Below, piece by piece: positions 23,201 to 35,705 of a stretch of DNA of 64,000 nt (position 1 is the first letter of the stretch; each line of letters begins with the position of its first letter). Position numbers and translations under genes: made by a program. The DNA comes from Melitaea cinxia. Taxonomy: Eukaryota; Arthropoda; Insecta; Lepidoptera; Nymphalidae. The DNA is taken from the NCBI RefSeq assembly GCF_905220565.1, contig NC_059421.1, forward strand, positions 9,321,501 to 9,385,500. Reading direction: 5' to 3'. Below the pieces are notes generated by a model. The model saw nothing but the letters and a program-made list of their open reading frames with translations, was not told the origin of the DNA and ran no database searches.

Positions 23201-23983
23201 AGATTAAATAAACAATGTCGCGATTGATAAATTTTTAAAGAATTAAAAGATTACCGAAAAAAAAAAAAAAAAAATAACGCAAAAATTTCGTTTGGAATTC
23301 ATCAAAATCTTTTAATTATACTTTTCAAGCTGACAACACTTGAATTTCATAACGATAATGGCGGTGATTCCCGTAAAATCGAACATAAAATTATTTTGAC
23401 GTTTTTTGTAATCCGCTACCTGAAGTGCTTTGGACCCGGCGAATGTATATGTATTTTCCGTGACTCCATCTACATAACGTCTCAATCAATCGCGTCAATG
23501 TTCTACGTCGTTTATTTATATAGCCATTGTCTCTCTGATTGGGATGCCTAGTCAAATTCGAATAGGTTCGTTTTCTTTGTTAGAAAATCGATCTCTCTGA
23601 TTGGGAGCTTAGGTATTTTCGTGACGGAATTTCTAAGGGTATTGTAATGAGTGTTTTTGTTACACGAAAATTCTCTAGTTTTATACAATGTTAGATTACT
23701 AATGTAACTCCTTTGATTAATCATTAGGGAACGGTTGAATTAAATTGATAACGCATGTTAAATTAGAATAGATTACGAATAAAAAAAATTATATCCTAAA
23801 TGGAGAAAAGGTTACGGGTTCATTGATTGCTAGTCGCAAAACATCAGAAACTCAAACTAACCAAAAGCAAACATAGTAAAAATCCGATTTTATATTTAAA
23901 CCATAGTGCTCATCATGAAAATTTGAAAATTTTTCTTTTTCTTCCAAAGATCCATCAATAGAATGAATATTCACAATTTGTAG

Positions 23984-24240
23984 TAGAACGTGCAACGTGG
24001 GCACTCACACAACGGCATTTGCGAGTTCGAGTGCCTCGGTATGGATATTTGTATTTGCATTAAGATTTCTTTCCAGTTTTATTGTCTGTCCTTGTAGGTC
24101 TCCTCATCGTGCCTCGGTGAGCACGTTAAGCAGTCGGTCCTGGTTGTTACCATGGCCAGCTGATAGCGATCGTTACTCATATTAGGGAATATCTCCGCCA
24201 ACCTGCAGTGGAGCAGCGTGATAGACACCCAGCAATATAA
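23984..24240 (+). repeat. SINE family C, diverged
   Basis: It keeps GTCCTTGTAGGTCTCCTC, GCACGTTAAGCAGTCGGTCC, TGATAGCGATCGTTACTCAT and GTGGAGCAGCGTGATAGAC. The tRNA-like head (GCGAGTTCGAGTGCC) has lost the canonical B box, so it should not be transcribed. Confidence 0.6.
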
Positions 24241-24692
24241 TGTTACGGGCTGAATTGAATTATAATAGAACAGAAATTTGAAAATATCAAAATGCATTAA
24301 ACGTAGCCATGACATAATTGGAAACCAGAAGAGCTCTGAACTAAAATAAATAATTACGAAATTATTCACCCCCTGAAACGGGACCACGAGGTGAATATAA
24401 GCTTAGGAAGTTCGTTAATGAAACCTTAGATATATTGAAAGTATATTTAATTAAAATTTATATACATTTCGCCTTTTATATAATAAATCCTGATAAAAGG
24501 TCGAGATCGTGAACGAGGTCTAACCTTTTGTGAACTTAATTTATTGATTTATAAGTGACTTATATTGAATTTAGAGCGAGCCAATTCTTCTTTTGTGATT
24601 CTGTAATGTTATAAGTAAGGAATCGGTAATAAAACATTCCTTGGCTTTTATCATTTAATTTTCTATTTGTGTAGATTTATTCTATTGTTTTT

Positions 24693-25286
24693 AACCGACT
24701 TCCAAAAAAGGAGGAGGTTCTCAATTCGACTGTATTTTTTTATTTTATTTTTTTATTTTTTATGTATGTTACATCAGAACTTTTGACCGGTTAGACCGAT
24801 TTCGACAAATTTTGCTTTAATCGAAAGGTGGTGTGTGCCAATTGGTCCCATTTAAATTTATTTGAGATCTAACAACCACTTTTTGAGTTATATCTAATAA
24901 TGCGTTTTTACTTGACACTTTTTTCGTCGACCTACGTTGTATTATACCGCATAACTTTCTACTGGATGTACCGATTTTGATAATTCTTTTTTTGTTGGAA
25001 AGGGGATATCCCTAGTTTGGTACCGCGATAAGGAAACCAGGATCTGATGATGGAATCCCAGAGAAATCGAGGGAAACTCTCGAAAATCCGTGATAGCTTT
25101 TTACTGGGTGTACCGATTTTGATAATTTTTAATTTAATCGAAAGCTGATGTTTATCATGTGGTCACATATAAATTTTATCGAGATCTGATAACTACTTTT
25201 TGAGTAATATTTGATAACGCGTAGTTGCTTGACTATTTTTTCGTCGATCTACGTTGTATTACTTGTCGATGTAATTGAAGTCGGTT
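24693..25286 (+). mobile_element. Repeat family D, full copy with AACCGACTTC terminal inverted repeats
   Basis: It begins AACCGACTTC (24693-24702) and ends GAAGTCGGTT (25277-25286), a perfect 10-bp terminal inverted repeat. Internally it is built from two related halves: GGTGTACCGATTTTGATAAT with ATCGAAAG, then the GAGATCTGATAACTACTTTTTGAG block, which itself occurs twice. There is no coding capacity. Superfamily unassigned. Other copies occur at 19080, 21769, 26711, 28376, 58043, 58528 and 62252. Confidence 0.65.
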
Positions 25287-25529
25287 TTTTTTTTCGTTTG
25301 CGAGCAAACACAATTATATCGTACACTAGAACCTTTCCCGGCGAACTTTGTACAACCACCTATTTTAAGCGTATATTTCGATTTTTTTCTTCTTTTATTT
25401 TTTATATTTTTATTGTATAATTCTGATAATAACACAAAAATAAAGAATTTTCCAATCTGAAACGGTATTTTAAAAGTTATGCGCGTACATGCATTTCCAT
25501 AATTTACTATTATTTATGCTTACATACTC

Positions 25530-25595
25530 CTTCTCATATCTGGAAAAAGAGGCCCGCCCAGCGGTGGTGGATGTAACAGGCTCAATCGTGATATT
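25530..25595 (+). repeat. SINE family C tail fragment
   Basis: CCTTCTCATATCTGGAAAAAGAGGCC and GTAACAGGCTCAA resemble the SINE 3' end, with changes. Confidence 0.4.
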
Positions 25596-26188
25596 TACAT
25601 GAATAAAAGTACATCATATATCTGTAATTTTTTTTTTTGATAAAAATAGAAAAAAAATAATGGTTATTAGTAGACATTAAAAATACACGAATTTCTAATA
25701 GCTACATGAATTATATATTTTGCACAATAAATTCGTTATTGGTGATTTTTAAATTAAATAAAATATTTAAATTATTGAGAATATACGTTTATCATATAGG
25801 TGACGCCTGAAATAAATAAATTTTGAATTTGGAATACTTTTATTCTATTGTAATGATTAATGGGATTGAGTTAACAAATTAAATTGAAATATTTGTAGCG
25901 TTCTTAAGGTTTCTTCTATTAAACAAAATAGAAAGGATAAGGTTAAATCATTCGTTCATAAAATGGATCCGGAGGTCACAGGATCAAACCCAGACAAATG
26001 TCTTTAGCAAAGGTCGTACAAGTCCTTTTTCCAACGCTTAAGTTCTATTTATATTTCTACTCACGTAGTAAGGCGATGAAAATATTGTATCATCTACATG
26101 TTTCAAAAGACAAACTAAGGTTATTCAATACACTAATTTTATATAAAAAGATCACATCACTAAATTGTTGAAAAACTACGCTAAATAA

Positions 26189-26513
26189 TGCTTCAGGCTA
26201 CTAATATCCTACTGTTGGGCATATGCCTCTTTTCCCATGTAGGAGAAGGACCAGAGCCACGCTGCTCCAATGCGGTTTGGCGGATATATTATCTACTATG
26301 AGTAAAGATCGCTATCAGCTGTATATGATAACAACCGATGGCTTAACGTGTACTCCAAGTCACGGCGGGGAGACCCACAAGGACTACACAAACACTCAGA
26401 CCACGGCAAACATCTGTATGTGGAATACAAATGTTTGTCATGTGCGGGGACCGAACCCGCAGCCGCCAGCGCAATAGCAACAAACCCGTGCTGTGACCGT
26501 TTCGCTAACGCGT
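26189..26513 (-). mobile_element. Full-length tRNA-derived SINE (family C) with 10-bp target-site duplication
   Basis: CGCTAAATAA occurs at 26179-26188 and again at 26514-26523, exactly flanking the element. Read on the minus strand it opens ACGCGTTAGCGAAACGG (A-box-like), has CTGCGGGTTCGGTCCCC (B-box-like), the constant ACATGACAAACATTTGTA body and the GAAAAGAGGCATATGCCCA end. A/B boxes indicate an RNA polymerase III promoter derived from a tRNA. Mobilisation would use a LINE's machinery. It carries an internal deletion relative to 60957-61265 near the CAGCGTG-CTCTGGTC join. Confidence 0.85.
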
Positions 26514-26710
26514 CGCTAAATAAAGTTTGGATATTTCTGATTTTAAGAAATAAATAACTTTTTTGTTCTTAAACAAAAAAAAAACTGACTTTAAATATGC
26601 ATTGGAATGACACAAAACTTATTTCTCAGACCTCGACCAAATTTAAGTTAGGCCTCAAAATAAGCACGAATTTTTTTATACAATAATTGAGTTAGCTAGC
26701 AAACGAAAAA

Positions 26711-27119
26711 AACCGACTTCAATTACATCGACAAGTGATACAATATAGGTAGGCGAAAAAATAGTCAAGTAAATACGCATTATCAAAGATTACTCTAAAA
26801 GTTGTAATCAGATCTCGATGAAATTTAAATGTGACATTATGATAAATAAACATCGGCTTTCGATTAAATAGAAAATCATCAACATCGGTACATCCAGTAT
26901 AAAGTTATGCGGGTTTTCGATGGTTTCCCTCGATTTCTCTGGGATCCCATCATCAGATCCCGGTTTCCTCATCATGGTACCACACCTGAGATATCTCCTT
27001 TCCAACAAAAAAAAAAATAATTATCAAAATCGGTTCATAAACGACAAAGTTATCCCCGAACACACAAAAAAAATATATACGGTCGAATTGAGTAACCTCA
27101 TCCTTTTTAGAAGTCGCTT
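26711..27119 (-). mobile_element. Repeat family D, inverted copy
   Basis: AACCGACTTC at 26711-26720 and GAAGTCGCTT at 27110-27119 form the terminal inverted repeat with one mismatch. The interior matches 24693-25286 in inverted order (CATCGACAAGT, GGGTTTTCGATGG, GGGATCCCATCATCAGATCC). Confidence 0.65.
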
Positions 27120-28043
27120 AAAAAATAATCATCAAAATCGGTACACCCAGTAAAAAGTTAACGCGGTAATACAATATAAAAAAATAGATACAACTGAGAA
27201 TATTCTACGTTTTTTGACTACTACTGTACTACAATATGTAAATTTTATTAAAGTATCCCTAGAACTGTAGAAATTATTTTTTTTTCTTCTTTAGAATCTA
27301 ATAACTTAAAAGTATGAATGAAGATGTAAAACTAATATTTCTTCAAAACAAAAGGAAGCACCAAAATTTGATTTAGTTCGTAGTTAACATTTCACAAAAT
27401 TCTTTGCCAAATGACCAAAAGAAAATTTTGTTCTTTTCAAGGCACTTTTTATCTCTGAAGATATCTCCATTTATTTTTTATCTCCTGACCAACGTCACTC
27501 GTTAAAGCTTTTGACACTTCATTAATCAAAACCACGCCCTAATATTTTTCTTCCTTAAGATAAATTCTGAGGAATCGACTGCTTAATTCAGAAACTTATT
27601 TCTGATTCTGAATATTCTTGAAGACCTTGGTTTCAATTATATTGAAAAAAAAAGGCTCTCACTTTCATGTACATGAATGTTTTAGGAAAATATATCTAAA
27701 TTTTGGGTGAAAGTTACGTCTATACATAGTAACAAATCCCATTTTCCTTCAATGCATAGTTTAACAACGCCTTTACCGATTTTGTTCACCTCTTTTTAAG
27801 TTTCCTAACACTTTGTTGAAGTTTTTACAGATTAAAAAAATAAGTAAGTTGTACAAAATATTCTGAATTATAACAGAATATAATTATAAAAGTTTTGTTC
27901 AAATTAGACCGATTGCTAGACACGATAATGTTTATTGGGTTAGCTGTGTCCAAATGAATATTACATTATAAATGGTCGTGGTTTAGACGACACTAAAATT
28001 TTTAAAGAGTTAGAGAGAGAAAGAGTTTAGAGAATATTTAAGA

Positions 28044-28232
28044 TTGCAGAAATCATACCGATGGGATCAACCAGAATATACTAAGTATTCATACGGTCTC
28101 CGAAATTCTACTGAGGTTGTAATCTCTACCACACCGATCAATCTCCTCCGTGTCTTCTCCTTTCTACGTGACATTGAGGAAATCATCCGTGCTATTTTAG
28201 CACGATTGGAAGCCATTAATCCAAATGAATGA
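28044..28232 (+). other. 62-codon open frame, unidentified
   Basis: It ends in LEAINPNE and has a mixed composition with no recognised domain. It sits inside the large intron on the opposite strand. It may be a transposon remnant. Not called as a gene. Confidence 0.15.
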
Positions 28233-28375
28233 ATGAGGTTGTGTACTTAAGTGATGATTGCGAGAGTAGCAAAGTTTAACATTACTTAAGATCATGATTA
28301 ATAGACAAAAGATAGTTGATAGGAATAGACATTACTTATAATAAAAATTGTAATTGATGACATGAAAATTCAAAA

Positions 28376-28520
28376 AAACCTACTTCAATTTACATCGACA
28401 AGTTATAAAATGACAACATAATCAACGTATATAATCGAAAATTGGAGTTGACTGATACACTACTTGTTAGATCTCACTCAAATTTAAACGAAACCACACG
28501 ACACGTCAGCACACAGCACC
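28376..28520 (-). repeat. Repeat family D, partial
   Basis: ACCTACTTCAATTTACATCG, GACAAGTTATAAAATGACAAC and TTGTTAGATCTCACTCAAAT match the family D end in inverted orientation. Confidence 0.55.
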
Positions 28521-29596
28521 AGCTATCGAATAAAAAAAACTTTTAACAGAAACATGAAAAATGTTACATCAAAAAGTTAAAAAAAGTTTTAAAAATTTTG
28601 ATTGGTTAAAAAAGTTTATCAAAAAACACCAAAAGTCCGTCAAAAGCAGCGTTAATGCTGCTATAATAAGAAAAGAATGGGCTTAAGTAGCGAAATCAAG
28701 ATAACCAAGTGAAATTTCCACTAATAGTAGATAAGAAAGTACGTACTGTATCAACACACTTTAAGCTGATTATTTCAAAACTCAATTACGCGTTAATGGA
28801 TATTTGAAGATACACAGACAGCAGACGTTAGACGAAATTTCAACTTTCGAAATGATACATCATTTCTGGATTCTTGGAAACCGCTGAATATCGTTCCCTT
28901 AACTTTTAATTTGTATACGCTTCGAAAACTTTCAACAAAACAAACATTTTTTCTTTTTTGTTTAATTAGTTTTAAAGCTTTTATAAATAATAAAACTTTA
29001 CAATAATTATTTCCTTTCGAATTAACTTACAAAAGATTTTTTCGACTCGCTGATTACCAAAGAAACTCACCACGGCTATAGTATCATCAATACTTGCGAT
29101 ATTTACCCTGAATGCAATAGGTCAACTCTGTCAACCCCAATAAAAATCTAGTGGATTCTTTTCACTTTTTCTTTCACTTGCCTCTTCTAAGTGGATATTA
29201 AAAATTTGATTGAACTCCAACTCTCTAGTTTAATGGCATTCGCTGATGCCATAAGCGCACAGATGATTACTCCAATCTCACATAGAAGGAAAATACATGG
29301 AGGATATTGACTGATATGGTTATCTTCGTTAATGTAAGAAAGAAATAAGAAATATTTGTATTTTAGTTAAGAACGATATTTTTATTTAACAACTTAACAG
29401 TTATAGTTGCTAGATCCTTATGAAATGACATACACAAAGACACCGTTTATGCATCGTCTTAGAATATTACATATGCTTTCTGAAATTGCACTTTATCTCG
29501 TTGCAAGACAGACTATGGCAGTATGGCCTTAAATTCTATACTAATTTAAGACAGGTTGTACCAGAATCTTGAAATCAGTAATTGTTGTAGTCTTAC

Positions 29597-29746
29597 CTAA
29601 AGCGAATCCATCCTTAGCCCATTGGACTTGGCCAGCCAAGTTCCCAATGGCACATTCTAGTACAGCCTCCGAACCTTCTTGTACTCGAAGGCTTTTTGGT
29701 GGTACTCGAAAATATTGTTGCTGGAAACAGTTGGCCGCAGTGAGTG
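29597..29746 (-). CDS. Exon encoding first half of the first Ig domain of a nephrin/sticks-and-stones-like adhesion receptor
   Basis: The 150-bp exon lies between a TTGTTCCAG acceptor and a GTAAGA donor, phase 1 at both ends. It encodes CFQQYFRVPPKSLRV, then EGSEAVLECAIGN with the first Ig cysteine, then VQWAKDGFALG with the core tryptophan. The last base completes a glycine codon with the exon at 17198-17377, so the Ig fold (Cys-Trp-Cys) is split by a 12.2-kb intron. The QWxKDGFALG motif is diagnostic in Sns, Hbs and nephrin. The start codon and signal peptide must be on an earlier exon at a higher coordinate, which I could not identify. An open plus-strand frame over the same DNA is a shadow. 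Confidence 0.9.
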
Positions 29747-29865
29747 CTGGAACAAGACATTTTTTTAATTAAAGATTTGTTTATATGACTATTTAAATTA
29801 TTGATTCTTGCTGTTTCTTGTCTACTTAGCAGAATCTACATTCTGAATCGGCGGTAGCTTTGCAT

Positions 29866-29930
29866 TGCATCTAGCCTGTAACATCCCACTGCTGAGCATA
29901 GACCTTTTTCTCCGAGGAGAAAAAATGGAG
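29866..29930 (-). repeat. SINE family C 3' fragment
   Basis: CCTGTAACATCCCACTGCTGAG and CTTTTTCTCC are the complement of the SINE 3' end. Confidence 0.6.
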
Positions 29931-32900
29931 CAGGTAAAATGACGATTAAAAAGTATTTTCGAAGCCTATTAAAATAATTAATTTTTGATTTTGATTTAAT
30001 GTCATTAAAAATAATTATTTTTGACAATATATACAAAATATAATTTGATATCGATCAGATCACTTATAAAGTTTTTTAGTTAGGCAATGGAGGGCACAAC
30101 ACAAATACTCACATTTTGTTGTTACGAGACAAACTATCGATTGCACTGTAATTATCTGTTGTAGATAATCCGGTTTCGATAATTCTCTATGAGAAAAATC
30201 TAAAAACAGCAAAACTACTTTTTTGATAAGGTATAAAATATGATTTGATCTAGAGTAGATCGTTTTTAGAGTTTTTCGTATATGACATATAAACTATAAA
30301 CTGGATAATTTTTGTTACTACAAGTACTAAAAAACTTGCAAAAAGTTGACAAAAAATTCGTATCAAAGAACATATTAATAATTTATCATTGTAGGCTATG
30401 AAGAACCTTGATATAACGCACTATAAGGGAGAGGAGGGTAAAAAGGGTGACATCGCACCTGTTAACTAATAAGGTAATAAAGGTTTAGATTTTGTTCGTT
30501 TATATGTAAATGGTATTATTATAAGAAGCTATGAGTTTTATTTTGAAAAATATTTTTAAATAGAAAGCTATTTAACAGAAAATAAAATAGGCTATAAATA
30601 TCACGATTCACGTTAAAGAATAATAGGCTACATAATTTTTGATTTTGTTAATCGTTTAGAAAGTAGTAAATCGTTTCGAAATTTATTCCGACAGTTTGTG
30701 AGTCTATAAACAATATGTGAAATGAAACATCTAAACTAATATTTACTAGAGAAAAACTAAAAAACTAGAAATAGTTTACGAGTAAATGCACTAATCTTAA
30801 AAACTCGATTCGAATTGAAAAAATCTTTTTGTGTTGAATAGCCAGCCCATTTTGCTTATGAAGGCTATGGGCCATTTTCTCAAATTAACGCGTACGAACC
30901 CGCTCGACACAGCAAGTGATATTGTTTTTTTAACAACCTTGGCTTCGTGTAAAAATATGTGCGCTCGTTAAAATTATTTATATTACATAAGAAAAACTAG
31001 TATGGAATGGAAGCAATAATCCTTTGAAAGCTATGTCAAGATTTCGCAGCAAAAAATCGACCAGACTTCCTGACTCCGGAGGAAGTCACCAGACAAGATA
31101 TTAATAAATCCTAACCCGACAAAAAGTATACCAACGACAGTTTTAATCACTTTATAACACAAGAGAGCGACACAAGCGTTTGTATATATATAAGTTATTA
31201 AATTCAAGTCACTGACTTGAATATACATACCCAGATGTGCATGAAATAAGCAGACAATTACTGATTTAATACAAAATAGATCAGAGGTTATATTAATTTA
31301 GGCATATCAAAAAAAAAAAAAAAAAAAAATGTAGCTAATTTTAAATTTGGAAACGACAAATCAATAGGTCTGTTTATCTTCGTGTGGGTAAGCTTTTGCT
31401 TCAGGATCTTCTCCCACAATGATTGTTTATTTATTTAAAGATACTCGAGAAACACACATTGATTCTTACACATGAGTTACATTTTGAAGACAAAAACAAA
31501 ACATGTGATGAAGACAAGATGGCGGTTGTTACAATTTTTTTAAGTTCTGAAAAAAATTACACTTTTATATACTAGTGACTAGAAAATATACTCGGAATAT
31601 TTTTCTGCGTCGTGCATGTAACTCTCATGACAATGTGCTTGGAGACCTTGAGATGTTTCATATTAATTTAAATAGGTTTAAATTTCTTACGAAGAATGTT
31701 TCTCGATGACATTATTTTGTCTTTGTTTTTAATTATAGTTCTCTTTTTAATTTTATTCATTTTTTAATTTTACCATTCAGTTTACTATTTTTACCATTTT
31801 TTTTTATTATTTTTTTTTATATGAAGACTTATCTTTAATAAACCCTATGTCTTCATGATGAACATAAAAAAAAAACTGATTAATCATCAGTTGAGTTTGG
31901 GTCTAGATAGTTTGATCCGTTGTGAATATGTGTATAAGGTTTCTGATGAAAAAAGGTTTTAGCTTATTAACAGTTACTTATCTCGAGCCAGATGTTCCAC
32001 AAAGGCGTAGATAATGAGTTTATGGCGTACAATTGAAAATCTGCCCTCAGGGACAGATCGCATACATTCCACATTGATTGGATTGGAAGAACGAGAAAAT
32101 TTTCGTTTTCAACGAATTGACATTATTTCTCGTGACAGGAAAATAGACGAGTTTCCCCTCAAAATAAAAGACCAAAGTTTATCCGAAAAAATTGCTTACT
32201 ATTTCTGATTTATTTATTACTATAAAGTGACAAATATTTCTGTGATTGAATCATTTTTCCAATTTTTCCTGAGATAAAACTATTTCAATCATATTTCCTA
32301 AATAATAAATAGCCGATACATTGAAAGTTCCTTAACGAAGAGGATTTTCAGACTACAACAAGAAAATAAAAACCGGAATTCGCCAGGATAAAGTCGGAAA
32401 ATTACTAACCTAATTTTAAAAGTCTATCATTTATGTTCTACATAAAGCTACCACAGGTTCTGAATTCGCAATTCGTACAAAAAGATCTAGTAATTCAATT
32501 ATTGCTCTTTTTCATTTCAGTGTACTCATTTGCCGCGAAAAAGTCTTTGGTTATAAAGCATCGACCACAACCTGTAATCTTTGATTCAAATCTTGAATAT
32601 CATTACGTTTAATTAAATGATAAAGACACAGTATTAAAAGCAATATCCTGCTGATTTTTGATCAAAATACATCGTGGGAAATTTGTGAAATTTCTGAAGA
32701 CCAAGTAAGTAAGTAAGTAAAAATAAGTAAGTAAGAAAGTTAATTTAAAGTACATTTGTCAATCCAGTAAGACAGCATAGCAGATTAAGCCATCAGTGCC
32801 CAATAGGAAAATTTTCGTAACAATAAAGTATTCAAATTGTTGTCATTTGTAGACTAAGCAACGTATTCAATTAACATCAGAAAGAATACGCGATGCGTCC

Positions 32901-34375
32901 CCAACGGATTTACCTTCCTGAAAATATACCAAAAAAAAAAAATCGTATCGCTCCTAACATAATTCCATGCATATTTATATGAGCGTTACTTACGAGTTCC
33001 ACTCACGTTTTCTTTTGAGAGCACTTAGCCCACATGAGGGGTCGTACGTTCTGCATAGTCTTGTTTTATGTATCGTTGCTGTATATCTTCTTTTAATTTA
33101 GGGTTAAATACGTTTTTGGGTAAGTAGCTTTGATTGAAATTGGTAATGTGACTGAAATAAGAAATGCAGAGCTAAGACATTTGAGTTTCTTTATAGAAGA
33201 TATGTCTGATATCTTTATTGTGAAATAACTCAAATATATACATCAAAACGTATATTTACACTTTCTAATTAATGGACACGAGATAAAGATTACACCAAAG
33301 GAAACTTCCCTTTCATGAACAGAAAGGGAACAATGGCACCATGAAAATGAAAAAAAAAAAATATATATATATCAAAAGGGATCTCAAATTGAGACAAGAC
33401 ACGGCAGAAACGAAAGTACTTTCAAAGTTGTATTTGTGAATAGAAATTTTAAAGAAAAAGTAAAATATCCTTATCAAAGCGAGTAAGACAAAAGGCAGCA
33501 TGGCGGAGTGAGCGGGACAAAAAACGTGATTTCTCGAAGGAGAGACAAAGACCACTTCATCGGCTAATACGATACGAGCAAGTGGCTTCCGAGTGTTCTT
33601 ATAAGGCGACGCGACAAACTCTACAGAGGTGAATGCTCCTGGCGGTTTTTGTGGCGCAAATCAAAAGATTTTTACGTAAAATAAAAAAAAATATATATCA
33701 AAATTCTATTTTTATCGAGTAAGCACAACATTTTTAGCACACACTGTATATATGAGTAAAATATTTTATGCCAGTGTTTTTGTGAAAACCTATGATTAAA
33801 TCTTCAAGTTTTTTTTTTTGCTAACGTTTTATCGTTTGTATTTTGTATTTTTGCGTGGCATAAATTTCCTTATTATAAAATTATTTAATAAATACTTTGT
33901 TGTACTTTAGCAGCTTGTACAATTAGTGTTACTGAGCATATGACTCTTCTAAAAAAGAATACCGTTAGAGCTTAATACACAACATTACTTTACTATACCT
34001 ACTGTCAGGTTATTTTAACTTAACTGAACTGCGTTAAAACAGCCTACACGCGTCCCAAAGCTGGGCAAAGACAAAACGAAAAAAGGGCAAAAAGTCCCCT
34101 ATAACGGAAAGGGAGTCAAGTTTTAACTCTAGTAAGTCGGAAATGTCTTCCAAACCTTCTCGATGCTATCTTTAATCCCAAAGCGTTTCCTAATAAAGGA
34201 AAATTAAATAAACATTCGACGAGTCACCCCCTCGAGGGGTGCGACTCGGGGATATATCTTTAAACGGCTTAGTTTATGGTTAAATTCAACCTGTCATGAA
34301 GGAATGGTTAAGGAAAAATATATTTATTATTGCGACACATTTTCAGTACCATATATACAAGTTGAAGGTTTTCAT
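29931..34375. other. AT-rich stretch upstream of the exon, no supported gene
   Basis: It contains a diverged repeat piece at about 30838-30925 (GAAGGCTATGGGCCATTTTC), also seen near 42700, a long A tract at 31310, a (GTAA)n microsatellite at 32704-32733 and an A/TA run at 33349-33371. The first exon of the nephrin-like gene could lie here but I see no signal peptide. Confidence 0.45.
34220..34247. repeat. Near-perfect GC-rich palindrome
   Basis: CGAGTCACCCC - CTCGAG - GGGTGCGACTCG: the arms pair over nearly the whole 28 bases around a CTCGAG centre, with one extra base in the right arm. It stands out in AT-rich DNA and could form a cruciform or mark an old element end. Confidence 0.6.
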
Positions 34376-34590
34376 CACTTCAGCCTATCGCAGTCCACTG
34401 CTGAATATAGGCGCTGCTACCCTTCTTTGAACTGTGTATTTCAAAGCTAGCAGTTGGATGGTTATTCCGCCATCGGTCGGCTTTTAAAGTTCCAAGATGG
34501 TAATGGAACTATGTTATCCCTTAGTTGCCTCTTACGACACCCACGGGAAGAGGGGCTATATTCTTTGCTGCCGTAACCAAACAGCCCATT
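34376..34590 (-). repeat. GAT-tailed SINE-like repeat family E, internally deleted
   Basis: It starts with CATCACTTCAGCCTATCGCAGTCC (3' end, complement) and ends at GCTGCCGTAACCAAACAGC. The central part with TTTACGCC to GTCACCACGC is missing. Confidence 0.7.
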
Positions 34591-34635
34591 TTAAAATCAC
34601 ATACATAAATATTGATTCCTAATTAGAATTTCGTC

Positions 34636-34731
34636 TGGTAATGGAACTGTGTTATCCCTTAGTCGCCTCTCACGACAGCCACGGGAAGAAAGTGGGTGGC
34701 TATATTCTTAATTACCGTAGCCACACAGATT
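34636..34731 (-). repeat. GAT-tailed SINE-like repeat family E, 5' fragment
   Basis: GGTAATGGAACTGTGTTATCCC, CTTAGTCGCCTCTCACGAC and ACCGTAGCCACACAG match the 5' end of family E in the same orientation as the preceding copy. Confidence 0.7.
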
Positions 34732-35436
34732 AGGGTTGAGGGTTTTAGTTATATAATACTACTAGTAAGGCCTTGCGATTTCGTCCGCCTTAATTTGAAG
34801 AAAAAACGTACTAAAATATTATATAGCCTATAAGCTAGCCTTTCTTGGATAATGGACTATCCGACACAAAAATTCTCTCCATTCTACCGAAGAAGATTTT
34901 CGACGATCTTCTGTTTATGTAAAAAAATTAATTATAACGTGAAGTATTTAAGCCTACTCTAATCCTTCTTAGTAAATAAATTATTTCATCAAAAAAGGAT
35001 TTTTAATTGGACAAAGAGCTTTAATTATCGGATCATACAACTCCAGTGATCAAAGCCTTCAAATTACTTATAAGTTAAATTAATTAAAACTTTTATATTG
35101 AAAATTTTAAATTAATAAGTATGTAGGTATGTGTAGTACTTGAAGAGAATTAATTAATTTAAAAATTAATATCAACAGGACAGTAAATCGTTTTTTTAAG
35201 TCTACTTGAAAAAGGAAATTTTTGTTTTTTAATATCGATGGAATGTTAATATTCAAATTTTCAAAATTTCCAAAAAAAAAAAATTAATATTATAATATTG
35301 TCTCAAAAATGATTATAAAGAAAGATTTACAAATAAAATCAATATTGAAACTAAAAATATGTAAGTTATGTTACAATTGAACTTAAACATATCACGAGAG
35401 GACATATAAATGAGATAAATACATTTTTTATACAAG

Positions 35437-35705
35437 GTGGGCAACCAAGCGTACGGCTCACCTGGTGGTAAGCGATTACCGTATCCTATAGAAGCCTGCA
35501 ATACTACAAGCATGACAAGCGCGTTGCCGACCCTAACCCCAATCCCCAGGAACTCTGGTCACCTTACTCACTACAGAAACACAACACTAGCTTGAAAGCA
35601 GTATTATTTAGCTGTGATCTTCTGAAAGGTCGAGGTACGTCCCCAGGCAGAATGTTCCAGATTTTAAGCAGGTTATAATATATCCTACTGTGCCCTACCT
35701 CGGTT
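35437..35705 (+). repeat. Interspersed repeat family B, best-preserved copy
   Basis: It runs from GGTGGGCAACCAAGCGTACG through GGTAAGCGATTACCGTATCC, GACAAGCGCGTTGCCGACCC, TCTGGTCACCTTACTCACTACAG and AGCTGTGATCTTCTG to CCTACTGTGCCCTACCTCGG. Non-coding. Used here as the reference for family B. Confidence 0.8.

Larger units (their letters stand above)
17378..29596 (-). other. 12.2-kb intron of the nephrin-like gene
   Basis: The donor at its upstream end is TTTAG/GTAAGA and the acceptor at its downstream end is TTTGCAG/GATAC. The split codon is G|GA (Gly). The intron holds copies of families A, B, C, D and F. Sub-stretches 17931-19079, 19254-20974, 22240-22700, 23200-23980, 27120-28375 and 28521-29596 show nothing but AT-rich DNA and small shadows. 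Confidence 0.8.

Noticed and set aside
29569..29772. Plus-strand open frame of 67 codons
   Set aside because: It is the antisense shadow of the nephrin-like exon at 29597-29746, whose minus-strand translation has Ig motifs and splice sites.
32700..32735. GTAA/AAGT repeats as clustered splice donors
   Set aside because: They form a simple tetranucleotide microsatellite without adjacent coding sequence.
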